Source: Aestuariivirga litoralis
GTDB taxonomy: Bacteria > Pseudomonadota > Alphaproteobacteria > Rhizobiales > Aestuariivirgaceae
Assembly: GCF_003234965.1 (NCBI RefSeq)
Contig: NZ_QKVK01000016.1
Span: 1 to 39,165 of the forward strand
Length of the DNA stretch: 39,165 nucleotides
Direction of reading: 5' to 3'
Each line of letters opens with the position of its first letter. The stretch's first letter is position 1. The position numbers and the translations under genes were made by a program. Below are positions 8,727 to 16,143 of this stretch, one piece after another. The notes under the pieces are model-generated. The model saw only the letters and a program-made list of their open reading frames with translations, was not told where the DNA came from and did not search any database.

Positions 8727-9496
8727 AGCGAGCGGGTCGCCCCGCCGTCGATGCGGATCATCTGGCCGGTGACATAGGAGGCCTTGGGGCTCGCCAGGAA
8801 GGCGGCGACGGCGCCGAATTCCTTCGGGTCGCCATAGCGGCCCACGGGAATCTCGGCGGAGGACTCGGCCACCACCTGCGCATGCGGCACGCCGCGGGCC
8901 TCGGCCTCCCGCGCGTTGAGGCTGTCGATGCGCTCGGTGGCGAAGCTGCCGGGGAGCAGCATGTTGACGGTGACGCCATCACCGGCGACCTGGCCCGCCA
9001 GCGTCTTCATCCAGCCCGCCAGCGCCGCGCGCAGCGAATTGGAGATGGCAAGACTGGCGAAGGGCTCGACGATCGAGGTGGAGGCGACCGACAGGACGCG
9101 GCCGAAGCGCTGCGCCCGCATGTGGGGCAGCACCGCCTCGGTGAGGCGCATCTGGTTCAGCACCATGGTCTCGAACTGGCGGCGCCAGAGATCGGCGTCG
9201 ACCTTCGTCACGTCGACGGGCGGGGGCCCGCCGGAATTGTTGACGAGAATGTCCGGCATGCCGAAGCGCTTCAGCGCGGTTTCGACCTGGCCCCAGTCGC
9301 CCATGTCGGCGGGAAGGGCCATGGCGTCCAGGCCATGGGCGCCGAAATTGCGCACATGCATGTCGAGCTTTGCGGCATTGCGCGCGATGAGGCCCACCTT
9401 GCAGCCTTCATGAGCCAAGGCCTCGGCGATGGCGAAGCCAAGTCCCTGACTGGCGCCGCAGACCAGCGCCGTCCTGTTGCGGAGATCGAGATCCAT
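8723..9496 (-). CDS. Short-chain dehydrogenase/reductase with a non-canonical active site
   Basis: Rossmann-fold oxidoreductase of 257 residues, starting at ATG 9496 (MDLDLRNRTALVCGASQGLG). The cofactor motif GASQGLG and the NNSGG motif in DILVNNSGGPPP are present, and the C-terminal YVTGQMIRIDGG is typical. The usual YxxxK catalytic motif is absent: the helix reads LAISNSLRAALAGWMKTLA, so Asn/Arg occupy the Tyr/Lys positions, although the upstream serine region (VASTSIVEP) is kept. A subset of 3-oxoacyl-reductase-like SDRs has this S-N-x-x-R pattern, so it is probably a subgroup trait and not damage. It overlaps the next gene by ATGA and follows the HI0933-like gene by 10 bases, within one operon. 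Confidence 0.9.
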   Translation of the reverse strand: MDLDLRNRTALVCGASQGLGFAIAEALAHEGCKVGLIARNAAKLDMHVRNFGAHGLDAMALPADMGDWGQVETALKRFGMPDILVNNSGGPPPVDVTKVDADLWRRQFETMVLNQMRLTEAVLPHMRAQRFGRVLSVASTSIVEPFASLAISNSLRAALAGWMKTLAGQVAGDGVTVNMLLPGSFATERIDSLNAREAEARGVPHAQVVAESSAEIPVGRYGDPKEFGAVAAFLASPKASYVTGQMIRIDGGATRSL

Positions 9497-9506
9497 GGCG
9501 CTGAGT

Positions 9507-10631
9507 TCAGCGCGTTTCCAGCTGGCTGGCAAGGTGGCGCGCCGCCGTGACGGCGGTGGAGAAGCAGGCCTGCAGCAAATAACCACCGGTGGGTGCTTCC
9601 CAGTCCAGCATTTCGCCCACGCAATAGGTGAGGGGGGCCTTGTGGAGCTGGAAGTTCGCGTCGACCTCGTCACGCGCCACGCCGCCGGCGGACGAGATGG
9701 CGCGGGCGAGGCCCGCGGGGCGCTCAAGCTTCAAGGGCATGGCCTTGATGCCCCTGGCATCGGGTGCCGTGCCCGTCTCGCGCAGCAGGTTGATGGCGAC
9801 GGGCGAGAGGCCCGCGACCTTGCGCAGGTAGTTCGACAGCGAATCCTTGCCGCGCGGTTTCTGCAGCCGCTGGGCCAGCACCTCCTCGGTGAGGTCGGGG
9901 CGGAAGTCGATGATGACCGGGTGGCCCGGCTTCTCGCGCAGGCCCTTGGAGAGGGCATAGATGGCGCCGCCCTCGATCCCCTCCTGCGAGATCATCAGCT
10001 CGCCGCGCACGCGCTTTCCGGCATATGTCAGCGCCACGTTCTTGACCGGCGTGCCGGCGAACTTGTCGCGGAAGACCGGCGACCAGTGGACGAGGAAGCG
10101 GCTGTTCGCCGGCTTGAAGGGATGGACCGTGATGCCCTTCTCCGCGAAGACCGGAAGCCAGGCGGCATCGGAGCCGAGATGCGGCCAGCTGGCGCCGCCC
10201 AGCGCAAGGATCGTCGGCGTGCCGTCGAAGCCCTGCCATTTGGACCGCGTGACGAGCGTGACGCCCAGCGCATCGAGCCGGCGGAGCCAGGCGCGGAGCA
10301 GCGGCGAGGCCTTCATCTGCCTCGGGAAGACGCGGCCGGAGGAGCCGACGAAGGTTTCGATGCCGAGGCCGTTCGCCCAGCCAATGAGCGCTTCGGGCGG
10401 GAAGGCGCGGATGGCGGGTTCGAGAAGGTCCTTCGCCTCGCCATAGCGTTCGAGGAACTGCTCAAGCGGCTCGGAATGCGTGAGGTTCAGCCCGCCGCGG
10501 CCGGCGAGCAGGAACTTGCGGGCGGGGGCTGGCATCTGGTCATGGATGGTGACGCGGTGGCCCGCGGTGGCGAGGATTTCCGCCGCCATCAGGCCTGCGG
10601 GGCCCGCTCCGATGATGTTGACGTCCGCCAC
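9507..10631 (-). CDS. HI0933/BaiN-family NAD(P)/FAD-dependent flavoprotein (TIGR03862-like)
   Basis: Flavoprotein of 374 residues with unknown substrate. It opens with the FAD-binding motif NIIGAGPAGLMAAEIL, followed by the family hallmark PARKFLLAGRGGLNLTHSEP. The C-terminal end has GGVARDEVD, CVGEMLDWEAPTGGYLLQ and ATAARHLAS-like text (FSTAVTAARHLAS), which is characteristic of HI0933-like proteins. The start is a GTG at 10631 with an AGGAG site 8 bases upstream, which supports it. First gene of the four-gene operon running down to 6777. Its presence with an SDR, an FAD-linked oxidase and a haem membrane protein hints at a redox function, but no pathway is established. Confidence 0.9.
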   Translation of the reverse strand: MADVNIIGAGPAGLMAAEILATAGHRVTIHDQMPAPARKFLLAGRGGLNLTHSEPLEQFLERYGEAKDLLEPAIRAFPPEALIGWANGLGIETFVGSSGRVFPRQMKASPLLRAWLRRLDALGVTLVTRSKWQGFDGTPTILALGGASWPHLGSDAAWLPVFAEKGITVHPFKPANSRFLVHWSPVFRDKFAGTPVKNVALTYAGKRVRGELMISQEGIEGGAIYALSKGLREKPGHPVIIDFRPDLTEEVLAQRLQKPRGKDSLSNYLRKVAGLSPVAINLLRETGTAPDARGIKAMPLKLERPAGLARAISSAGGVARDEVDANFQLHKAPLTYCVGEMLDWEAPTGGYLLQACFSTAVTAARHLASQLETR

Positions 10632-10738
10632 GGCTGCACTCCTGGTTCAGCACGGGCTTTCGCCGGGATGGGAAGGGGATGCAAGGGGAAACATGGGGCG
10701 GGTGCGGATGAATCGATCCTAATATCGGAAATTAGTCC

Positions 10739-10767
10739 TTGACAGCGGGCGCTCGCTGTGGTAGAAA
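10739..10767 (+). promoter_or_regulatory. Sigma-70-type promoter, TTGACA-N17-TAGAAA
   Basis: Perfect -35 (TTGACA, 10739-10744), optimal 17-base spacer, and a -10 of TAGAAA (10762-10767) with four of six consensus bases. The spacer contains an inverted repeat ACAGCG-N6-CGCTGT (10742-10759), a possible operator. No protein gene starts downstream on this strand. Confidence 0.55.
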
Positions 10768-10772
10768 GGCGC

Positions 10773-10823
10773 ATTCTCGGAAATTGGGTCTTGGAATGGG
10801 AAACCGGCGGAAGCCGGTTTTTT
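10773..10823 (+). ncRNA. Candidate small RNA, about 50 nt
   Basis: Inferred transcript from the promoter at 10739-10767 to the terminator at 10801-10823. There is no convincing start codon with a ribosome-binding site inside. I do not recognise an RNA family. This is an inference from flanking signals only. Confidence 0.3.
10801..10823 (+). terminator. Intrinsic terminator without an upstream protein gene
   Basis: Perfect 8-bp stem AAACCGGC / GCCGGTTT closed by a GGAA tetraloop, followed by TTT. On the plus strand the nearest protein gene upstream ends more than 4 kb away. Confidence 0.7.
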
Positions 10824-10880
10824 GCGCTGGGGGAGGGGAAGATGATCCTGCTGTCGCTCGCCGTCATGCTCATCCTGCTG

Positions 10881-10959
10881 TCATCGTCGCCGGGCTCGTC
10901 CCGGCGATCCTCTTTGGCGGCTGCAAGAAGGATGGCCGGGACGAGCCCGGCCATGATGA
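10881..10959. repeat. Dispersed palindromic intergenic repeat, copy B
   Basis: Same layout as the copy at 6682-6761. The core is GGGCTCGTCCC / GGGACGAGCCC, where copies A and C have GGGCTTGTCCC / GGGACAAGCCC; the change is matched on the other arm, so pairing is kept. Confidence 0.85.
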
Positions 10960-11000
10960 GTCCAAGGGGATGCCTGGGTAAGGCGGAGGGCGGTGCAGAC

Positions 11001-11930
11001 TTACGCCGCCTCGCGGGAGAGCGGCTGGCACATGCAGTGGACGCCGCCGCCGGCCTGCAGGAACATGGTCATGTCCGGGTCGTAGACGGTGAAGCCCGCG
11101 GCGCGCATCTTGGCGTTGAGGTCCTTCGCACTCTCGGTCGAGAGCACGCGGTCGCCGCCCAGCGTCACGACGTTGCAGCCCAAGGCCATGGTTTCCTTGA
11201 AGGTGGCGGGGATGATCTCGATCTTCTTCGACTTGAGCCAGGCGATGACGTCGTCCTCGGTGGTTTCGAGGCAGACGGCGGCGCAGTGCTCGTTCAGCAT
11301 GCAGACCATCAGGTCGATGTGGACATAGAACTGGTCAATCGGCGCATACTTGATTTCCCAGCCTTCCTTGATGAACCACTCGGAAGCCTGCCTTGCGGCC
11401 ACTTCCTCGGAGCGGTGGTCGGTGTAGCCGACGAGTGCGAGACCATCGCGGATGATGTTGAAGTCGCCGCCCTCGAAATTGCCGGCCGAGATCATGTCGT
11501 AGATCGGGATGTTGTTCTCGAGATAGAAGCGCAGCACGGCGGCATATTCGCCGCGGCGGCGCGGGTTGGCGAGCTGGCAGACGACCGCGCCATAGGGCGA
11601 CATGAAGGAGGAGTCGCGCGCATAGACCTGGTAGGGATTGGTCATGTCGAGCGGCAGAAAGTGCGTGGTGACGCCGGCCTGGGCATAGGCATCCACCATC
11701 TCGCGGTGCTGGCGCATGGCGACCTGCTTGTCGAACTTGTAGCCCTTGCGCATGGTGTCACGCACCAGCGACGACCATGCGGCATTCTCCAGCCCCATCC
11801 AGCGGAAGCTTTCGGCGGGGCCGAGCAGCACGTCCTTGAGGACACCGGTTTCGGACTTGATCTGGAAGCGGCCCGTCATCTTCGGGGTTCCGCCATTTTC
11901 GCGGCGGGCACGGAGCGGCACGTTGGTCAT
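11001..11930 (-). CDS. Guanidino-group hydrolase of the amidinotransferase / dimethylargininase fold
   Basis: Cytosolic enzyme of 309 residues in the superfamily of arginine deiminase, dimethylarginine dimethylaminohydrolase and amidinotransferases, which cleave guanidino groups through a covalent cysteine intermediate. Visible motifs are VYARDSSFMSPYG (Arg-Asp of the first repeat), NFEGGDFNII (acidic substrate ligands), FYVHIDLMVCML (catalytic His) and GGGVHCMCQPLSREAA at the extreme C-terminus with the nucleophilic cysteine. The start at ATG 11930 is backed by GAGGGAGAG just upstream; the frame is open further up but without family character. The specific substrate is open: arginine, citrulline, methylarginines or another guanidine. 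It lies 67 bases downstream of a LuxR-type regulator on the same strand. Confidence 0.85.
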   Translation of the reverse strand: MTNVPLRARRENGGTPKMTGRFQIKSETGVLKDVLLGPAESFRWMGLENAAWSSLVRDTMRKGYKFDKQVAMRQHREMVDAYAQAGVTTHFLPLDMTNPYQVYARDSSFMSPYGAVVCQLANPRRRGEYAAVLRFYLENNIPIYDMISAGNFEGGDFNIIRDGLALVGYTDHRSEEVAARQASEWFIKEGWEIKYAPIDQFYVHIDLMVCMLNEHCAAVCLETTEDDVIAWLKSKKIEIIPATFKETMALGCNVVTLGGDRVLSTESAKDLNAKMRAAGFTVYDPDMTMFLQAGGGVHCMCQPLSREAA

Positions 11931-11997
11931 GTTTCTCTCCCTCGGGTTCGGGCGAAGACTATGGCAGGGCGCCGGGCCGCGCCATACCGCAACAGGG

Positions 11998-12759
11998 TTA
12001 TGCCCGCGAGGCGAGGAACCAGCGGAAGAGCTCGCCCTGGGACGAGATGCCGAGCTTTTCATAGATGTGGCGGCGGTGCACCCGCACGGTTTCATTGGAG
12101 ATCTTCAGCGCCTCGCCGATGGCGCGGGCCGAATGGCCTTCGAGCATCAGGTTGACGACCTGTGCCTCGCGCGCGGTGAGACCCGAAGGCGCGGGCCTGT
12201 GGGCGATGGGGGCGGCGGCAGCGGCGATGTGGCGGCTGGCGAGCGGCCCCGCGATCTCGCAATGGCGGGTGACGGCGGCTGACAGGATTTCGGCGCAGGC
12301 GGAGAGCGCCTTCGCATCGCCCGCCGTGAAGCGCCGGCTGCCGGTGCTGCGCGAGAAGGACATGAACACGGTTTCCGCCTGGCTTGCGGGGATGAGGAGG
12401 CCGATCATGTCATCAACGCCGATCCGTGCGAAGTAGCGGCGGTGATATTCGCTCTGGGCGAAGCCCTTCGGCGCAATCTCGCGCACCCGGGCGACGCGCG
12501 GCGCCTTGAGCTTCTGAGCGGCACGGTAGAAGGGGCTCAGCGCATAGACGCCCGAGAGATAGTCGCCATAGAGCCAGGCGCGCTCGGCCGGCCGGAGATG
12601 ATCGACCAGCACCGCGGGCGGGGCGGCGGGATGGAAGATCATCAGGGCCGCCGCATCATGGGCAAGGCAGGCGCCGGCTGCCGCCAGCAGGCGCTCCGCG
12701 AAGCCGGGCGCGCCGATGGCGAGCACCAGACGGGCCTGTGCGCTGATCGATGCGGCCAC
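11998..12759 (-). CDS. LuxR-type transcriptional regulator (LuxR solo)
   Basis: DNA-binding regulator of 253 residues. The C-terminal helix-turn-helix is clear: LTAREAQVVNLMLEGHSA, then RAIGEALKISNETVRVHRRH and YEKLGISSQGELF. The N-terminal part has DYLSGVYALSPFYRAA, resembling the ligand-domain motif of alphaproteobacterial LuxR solos, with Ser where Asp is usual in DPFY. No autoinducer synthase gene is near. Two GTG codons are possible starts, at 12765 and 12759; GGAGG at 12766-12770 touches the first but is 6 bases from the second, so I choose 12759. It precedes the guanidino-hydrolase gene and may regulate it. The ligand is unknown. Confidence 0.88.
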   Translation of the reverse strand: MAASISAQARLVLAIGAPGFAERLLAAAGACLAHDAAALMIFHPAAPPAVLVDHLRPAERAWLYGDYLSGVYALSPFYRAAQKLKAPRVARVREIAPKGFAQSEYHRRYFARIGVDDMIGLLIPASQAETVFMSFSRSTGSRRFTAGDAKALSACAEILSAAVTRHCEIAGPLASRHIAAAAAPIAHRPAPSGLTAREAQVVNLMLEGHSARAIGEALKISNETVRVHRRHIYEKLGISSQGELFRWFLASRA

Positions 12760-12895
12760 CTTCACCCTCCACCCGTTGCGCGCAAGGGTTGACCATTGCC
12801 ATGCGGACGATTAGCTCTTGGCGCGCGTGAAATGATGACTCGCGGCCCGCCGCCGCACAAGCCGCCGCTCGCGCAGCACGAGAGGAAGGACACGG

Positions 12896-14062
12896 GTGTT
12901 GAAACGGTTCGCGGCATTTCTGCTTCTTGTGGCCCTGCTTGTCATCGCCCCCGGGGTGGAGGCGCGGCCGGGCCCGACATCGCCCAGGGCGGTTTCGGCC
13001 ACGCAGAAGCCCGGCACGCTGCTGGCGTATGAGCAGATCGGCCTCTCCCGCATCTACCGCGCCACTGCCTGGCGCATCACATACGTGACACGCGATTACA
13101 GGCTGAGGCCCATCCTCTCCACCGGTGTGGTGGTGCTTCCCGACAAGGCCCCCGCCAACCCGGCGGCGCGCAAGTTCATTGCCTGGGCGCACCCGACGAC
13201 GGGCGTGGCGTGGAAATGCGCCCCCTCGCTGCGCGCCGCACCCACCAAGTCGATCGGCGGCCTCAACGAGATCGTGGCCAATGGGCTGGTGGTGGCGGCA
13301 ACCGACTATCCCGGCCTCGGCACGCCGGGGCCCATCGGCTACCTCGTGGGCAAGGGCCAGGCCTATGCGGTGATCGATTCGGTGCGCGCTGCAAGGCAGA
13401 TCCCGGCGGTGGGCGGCGGCAGCGACTTCGGCCTGTGGGGCTTTTCGCAGGGCGGCCACGCCGTGCTGTTCGCCGCCCAGCTGGCTGGCGAATATGCCCC
13501 GGAATTGAAGCTCAAGGGCGTTGCGGCGATCGCACCGCCCACCGACCTCGCGACGCTGCTGAAGGCCAATCTCAACTCCATCGCCGGGCGCATCCTTGCC
13601 TCCTACACGCTCGATTCCTGGCACGAGAAATATGGCGCACCCCTCAACAGCCTGCTCGACGGCGTGTCGCAGAACCTGATCGACCAGGTGAGCAAGAACT
13701 GCGTCGACGATCTCGGCAGCCAGATCGATGCGGCGGCGGCGCAGAAGGGCCTCGACAAGCAGTTCCTGCGCGCCGACCCTTCGCGCGTGCCGCCGTGGAA
13801 GGACCTGATGGTGCAGAACTCGCTCTATGCGCTGGGCAACCGGGCCCCCGCGCTGATCATCCAGGGCGGGGCGGATGACATCGTGAAGCCGGAGGTGACG
13901 ACGCAGTTCGTGCGCGGCGCCTGCCAGGCGGGCGCCAGCGTCCAGTACGTGACGCTGAAGGGCAAGGGCCATTCCGGCGCCATGGATGCCGGCCACGCAC
14001 AGGCGGTGAACTGGCTGGCGCAGCGGCTGGCAGGCCAGCCCGCGCGCAGCAATTGCCGATGA
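12896..14062 (+). CDS. Exported alpha/beta-hydrolase of the secretory lipase family
   Basis: Exported esterase or lipase of 388 residues. The N-terminus (MLKRFAAFLLLVALLVIAPG then VEARPGPTSP) is a Sec signal peptide. The nucleophile elbow is WGFSQGGHAVLF near residue 180, the likely acid is in IQGGADDIVKP, and the histidine is in LKGKGHSGAMDAGHAQ. These fit the secretory lipase family known from fungal lipases and actinobacterial and proteobacterial relatives. The start is a GTG at 12896, with AGAGGAAGGA just upstream. Divergent from the LuxR gene and convergent with the acetyltransferase gene. The natural ester substrate is not evident. Confidence 0.88.
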   Translation: MLKRFAAFLLLVALLVIAPGVEARPGPTSPRAVSATQKPGTLLAYEQIGLSRIYRATAWRITYVTRDYRLRPILSTGVVVLPDKAPANPAARKFIAWAHPTTGVAWKCAPSLRAAPTKSIGGLNEIVANGLVVAATDYPGLGTPGPIGYLVGKGQAYAVIDSVRAARQIPAVGGGSDFGLWGFSQGGHAVLFAAQLAGEYAPELKLKGVAAIAPPTDLATLLKANLNSIAGRILASYTLDSWHEKYGAPLNSLLDGVSQNLIDQVSKNCVDDLGSQIDAAAAQKGLDKQFLRADPSRVPPWKDLMVQNSLYALGNRAPALIIQGGADDIVKPEVTTQFVRGACQAGASVQYVTLKGKGHSGAMDAGHAQAVNWLAQRLAGQPARSNCR

Positions 14063-14078
14063 GGGGCGGACCCGCCGC

Positions 14079-14639
14079 TCAGTAGGCGCGGTCGAAATAG
14101 TCGCTTTCGTCCATGGCGTAGAAATCCACCCGGCAGCTGCGGCCGGGGGCGGCGGGATAATGCGGGTGGGTCTTGAGGTGGCGCAGCCCGATGCGGGTGG
14201 CGAGACGGGCGGAGGCCTGGTTGCCGTCCATCACCTTGCACCACACGCTGTCGGCGCGCAGCCTTTCGAAGGCGAGGCCGAGCAGGGCGTGGCCGATCTC
14301 GGTGCCGAGCCCCATGCCCCACATGGCGGGATGCAGGCCCCAGCCGATCTCCACCGTCTTCGGGTGCTGCAGGACTAGGAAGCCGTCGCCGATCGCCTCG
14401 CCCGAGAGCTTTTCCTCGGCGGCAAGATGGAAGCAGTTGCGCCGGTCATCACCCTGGCGGGCCACCGCACGCGTCACGAAGGCGCGCACCTCGCCATCGG
14501 AGGCGAGCCGCACCGCGATGTGCCGCTGATAGTCGTCCTGCGTCATGAAATTGCTGAAGGCCGGCGCGTCACGGAGCTCGATTTCGCGCAGCATCAGGGA
14601 AGGGGTCTCGATGGCGGGTAGCTTCGTGATGGTGGTCAT
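14079..14639 (-). CDS. GNAT-family N-acetyltransferase (RimJ/RimL type)
   Basis: Acetyl-CoA-dependent N-acetyltransferase of 186 residues. The N-terminal strand TPSLMLREIELRDAPAF and the acetyl-CoA loop region EIGWGLHPAMWGMGLGTEIG, followed by GNQASARLATRIGLRH, match the RimJ/RimL-like branch that acetylates protein N-termini or small amines. The start at ATG 14639 (MTTITKLPAIETPSL) is chosen because GGAGGAGG lies 7 bases upstream; the frame is open for 35 codons further up without a site. Convergent with the lipase gene and divergent from the small exported protein gene. Confidence 0.88.
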   Translation of the reverse strand: MTTITKLPAIETPSLMLREIELRDAPAFSNFMTQDDYQRHIAVRLASDGEVRAFVTRAVARQGDDRRNCFHLAAEEKLSGEAIGDGFLVLQHPKTVEIGWGLHPAMWGMGLGTEIGHALLGLAFERLRADSVWCKVMDGNQASARLATRIGLRHLKTHPHYPAAPGRSCRVDFYAMDESDYFDRAY

Positions 14640-14797
14640 GTGCGGCCTCCTCCCGCTTAAGAATTCATTAAACCATGACGCCATTGCGGCAGCCCCGGCG
14701 TGATGCCGGTCACAAGCGGTTGTTTCGCGCCCGACCGAATCCAAATTTGCGACATAATCAGCCTATAGTTGTAGTCCGGCCAGTTAACGGAGTGTTC

Positions 14798-15142
14798 ATG
14801 AGGCGGCGTCCAGTCCCGATTCTCGTCATCTCTGCCGTGCTTGCCGGTGTTGCGGCGGAATCGGTGGAGGCCCGGACCAAGAGCTTCTGCCGGCGCTGGG
14901 CCGCCGGGGTTGCGAACAACAACATCCTCTATGAACGGGGCGCACCGCAGGAGGCGGCGGGCCCGCGGGAGAGGGTCGTGGCGAGCAAGGCGGGCACGGC
15001 CGCCGCGCCGTCGCCAGCCAGCAAGGAGGCCCTCGGCGGCGGCGGGCTGGGCGGCACGCTGATGCGCCTGACGAAGCCGCCGCGCTGGCACGAGATCTAC
15101 GACAAGGCCTATGCCCATTGCCGCGTGGTGGAGGTCGACTAG
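14798..15142 (+). CDS. Small exported protein of unknown function
   Basis: Protein of 114 residues that I do not recognise. The N-terminus MRRRPVPILVISAVLAGVAA with ESVEA after it is a convincing signal peptide. The mature part has two cysteines (KSFCRRWAAG and AYAHCRVVEVD), an Ala/Gly/Pro-rich middle and the motif PRWHEIYDKAYAHC close to the C-terminus. The start ATG 14798 has CGGAG upstream. Its stop codon TAG overlaps the stop codon of the convergent hydrolase gene in the shared palindrome CTAG (15139-15142). Confidence 0.7.
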   Translation: MRRRPVPILVISAVLAGVAAESVEARTKSFCRRWAAGVANNNILYERGAPQEAAGPRERVVASKAGTAAAPSPASKEALGGGGLGGTLMRLTKPPRWHEIYDKAYAHCRVVEVD

Positions 15143-15921
15143 CGCCCGCGATGGCGGCGCAGGAAGTCCAGCACCGGGGGAGCAACCTGGTCTGACGCCT
15201 CCAGCAGGATGGCGTGGCGCAGCACCGGCAGGATGACGAGTTCCGAGTTCGGCAGCGCCTCGGCAATGAGCTTGTTGAGGCGCGGGTTGCAGCCGCCGTC
15301 ATTCTCGCCCGTCAGCACCAGCGAGGGGTGCTTCACCTCATGGAGCCAGGGCGCCATCTCGGTCTCGGCATAGATGTCGAAGACCGAGAGGAAGACGTCA
15401 GGATCCGTGTCGATCACCTGCTGCATGCGGCGTTCGATGACGTCTGGCCGGCGCTGGCCGAATTCGGGCGTGAACCAGCGGTCCTTGAGCGTCTCCAGCA
15501 CCTGGGGGATGCCCTTGGTGCGCATGGCGGCGACGACGCCCTTGACCTTGGCGCTGTCATCCTCGGTGCGGAAGGCAGCAGTTGAATAAAGCCCCAGCGT
15601 CAGCACGTGCTGGGGATATTTGAGCGCATAGGCAGGCCCGATCATGCCGCCGAGCGAGTGCCCGGCGAAATGCGCCTTCTCGATGCCGAGCTCCTTCCTC
15701 AGCGCCTCGAGGTCCTCGACGAGATCATCGAGCGTGTAGGGCGGCTGGGGCCTGGGCGAGGCGCCATGGCCGCGCAGGTCATAGGAGATGACGCGGTATT
15801 CATTCTTCAGGTGGGGCACGAGGCCCGCGAAGGAGGCGCGCGAGGCGCCGATGCCGTGGATGAGGAAAATCGGCTCTCCCTCGCCCTCGACCGAGAAGGC
15901 GGATTTCACTGGCGTGGGCAT
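15139..15921 (-). CDS. Alpha/beta-hydrolase (enol-lactonase-like)
   Basis: Hydrolase of 260 residues, similar in layout to 3-oxoadipate enol-lactonase. The oxyanion motif LIHGIGAS, the nucleophile AGHSLGGMIG near residue 94, the acid region LTGENDGGCNP and the histidine in VLRHAILLE are all visible. The start at ATG 15921 is 4 bases after the stop of the tautomerase gene, so the LLM enzyme, tautomerase and hydrolase genes form one operon (17169 to 15139). A flavin monooxygenase, an enol-keto tautomerase and a lactone or ester hydrolase together suggest stepwise breakdown of a cyclic or unsaturated ketone or ester; this is an inference. Confidence 0.9.
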   Translation of the reverse strand: MPTPVKSAFSVEGEGEPIFLIHGIGASRASFAGLVPHLKNEYRVISYDLRGHGASPRPQPPYTLDDLVEDLEALRKELGIEKAHFAGHSLGGMIGPAYALKYPQHVLTLGLYSTAAFRTEDDSAKVKGVVAAMRTKGIPQVLETLKDRWFTPEFGQRRPDVIERRMQQVIDTDPDVFLSVFDIYAETEMAPWLHEVKHPSLVLTGENDGGCNPRLNKLIAEALPNSELVILPVLRHAILLEASDQVAPPVLDFLRRHRGR

Positions 15922-15925
15922 GGCT

Positions 15926-16126
15926 TCACTTGTCCGGATATTTCTCGTTCATCATGTCGTGGCCCACGGCCCAGTCATGCTTCTCGACATCGACGAAGAC
16001 GACGTTGAAGGAGGAGGGACTGCCACCACCCGCGCCGCGGATGAAGCCGTCGACCAGCTCCTTGGCGATGGCCTTCTTCTGCGCCGGCGTACGGCCCTTG
16101 AACATTTCGACCCGGATGATGGGCAT
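15926..16126 (-). CDS. 4-oxalocrotonate tautomerase family enzyme
   Basis: Small tautomerase of 66 residues. The protein starts MPIIRVEMFKGRTPAQKKAI, so removal of Met leaves the catalytic N-terminal proline, and an arginine at position 12 fits the family's substrate arginine. The length is that of the classic 4-OT subunit, which forms hexamers. A GGGGAGA ribosome-binding site precedes ATG 16126. It sits 17 bases after the LLM gene and 4 bases before the hydrolase gene within one operon. Confidence 0.92.
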   Translation of the reverse strand: MPIIRVEMFKGRTPAQKKAIAKELVDGFIRGAGGGSPSSFNVVFVDVEKHDWAVGHDMMNEKYPDK

Positions 16127-16143
16127 TGTTTTCGGTCTCCCCG

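Larger units (their letters stand above)
10632..11000. other. Intergenic stretch with an orphan promoter-terminator unit and a repeat
   Basis: No protein gene is visible. The stretch holds a close match to a housekeeping promoter (10739-10767), an intrinsic terminator 34 bases further on (10801-10823) and copy B of the dispersed palindromic repeat (10881-10959). The plus-strand reading frame through it is open but has no ribosome-binding site and runs through the repeat, so I do not call it. Confidence 0.6.

Noticed and set aside
10739-10981. An 80-codon plus-strand frame starting at TTG 10739
   Set aside because: The start is the -35 element of a promoter, the frame crosses a terminator and the palindromic repeat, and there is no ribosome-binding site.
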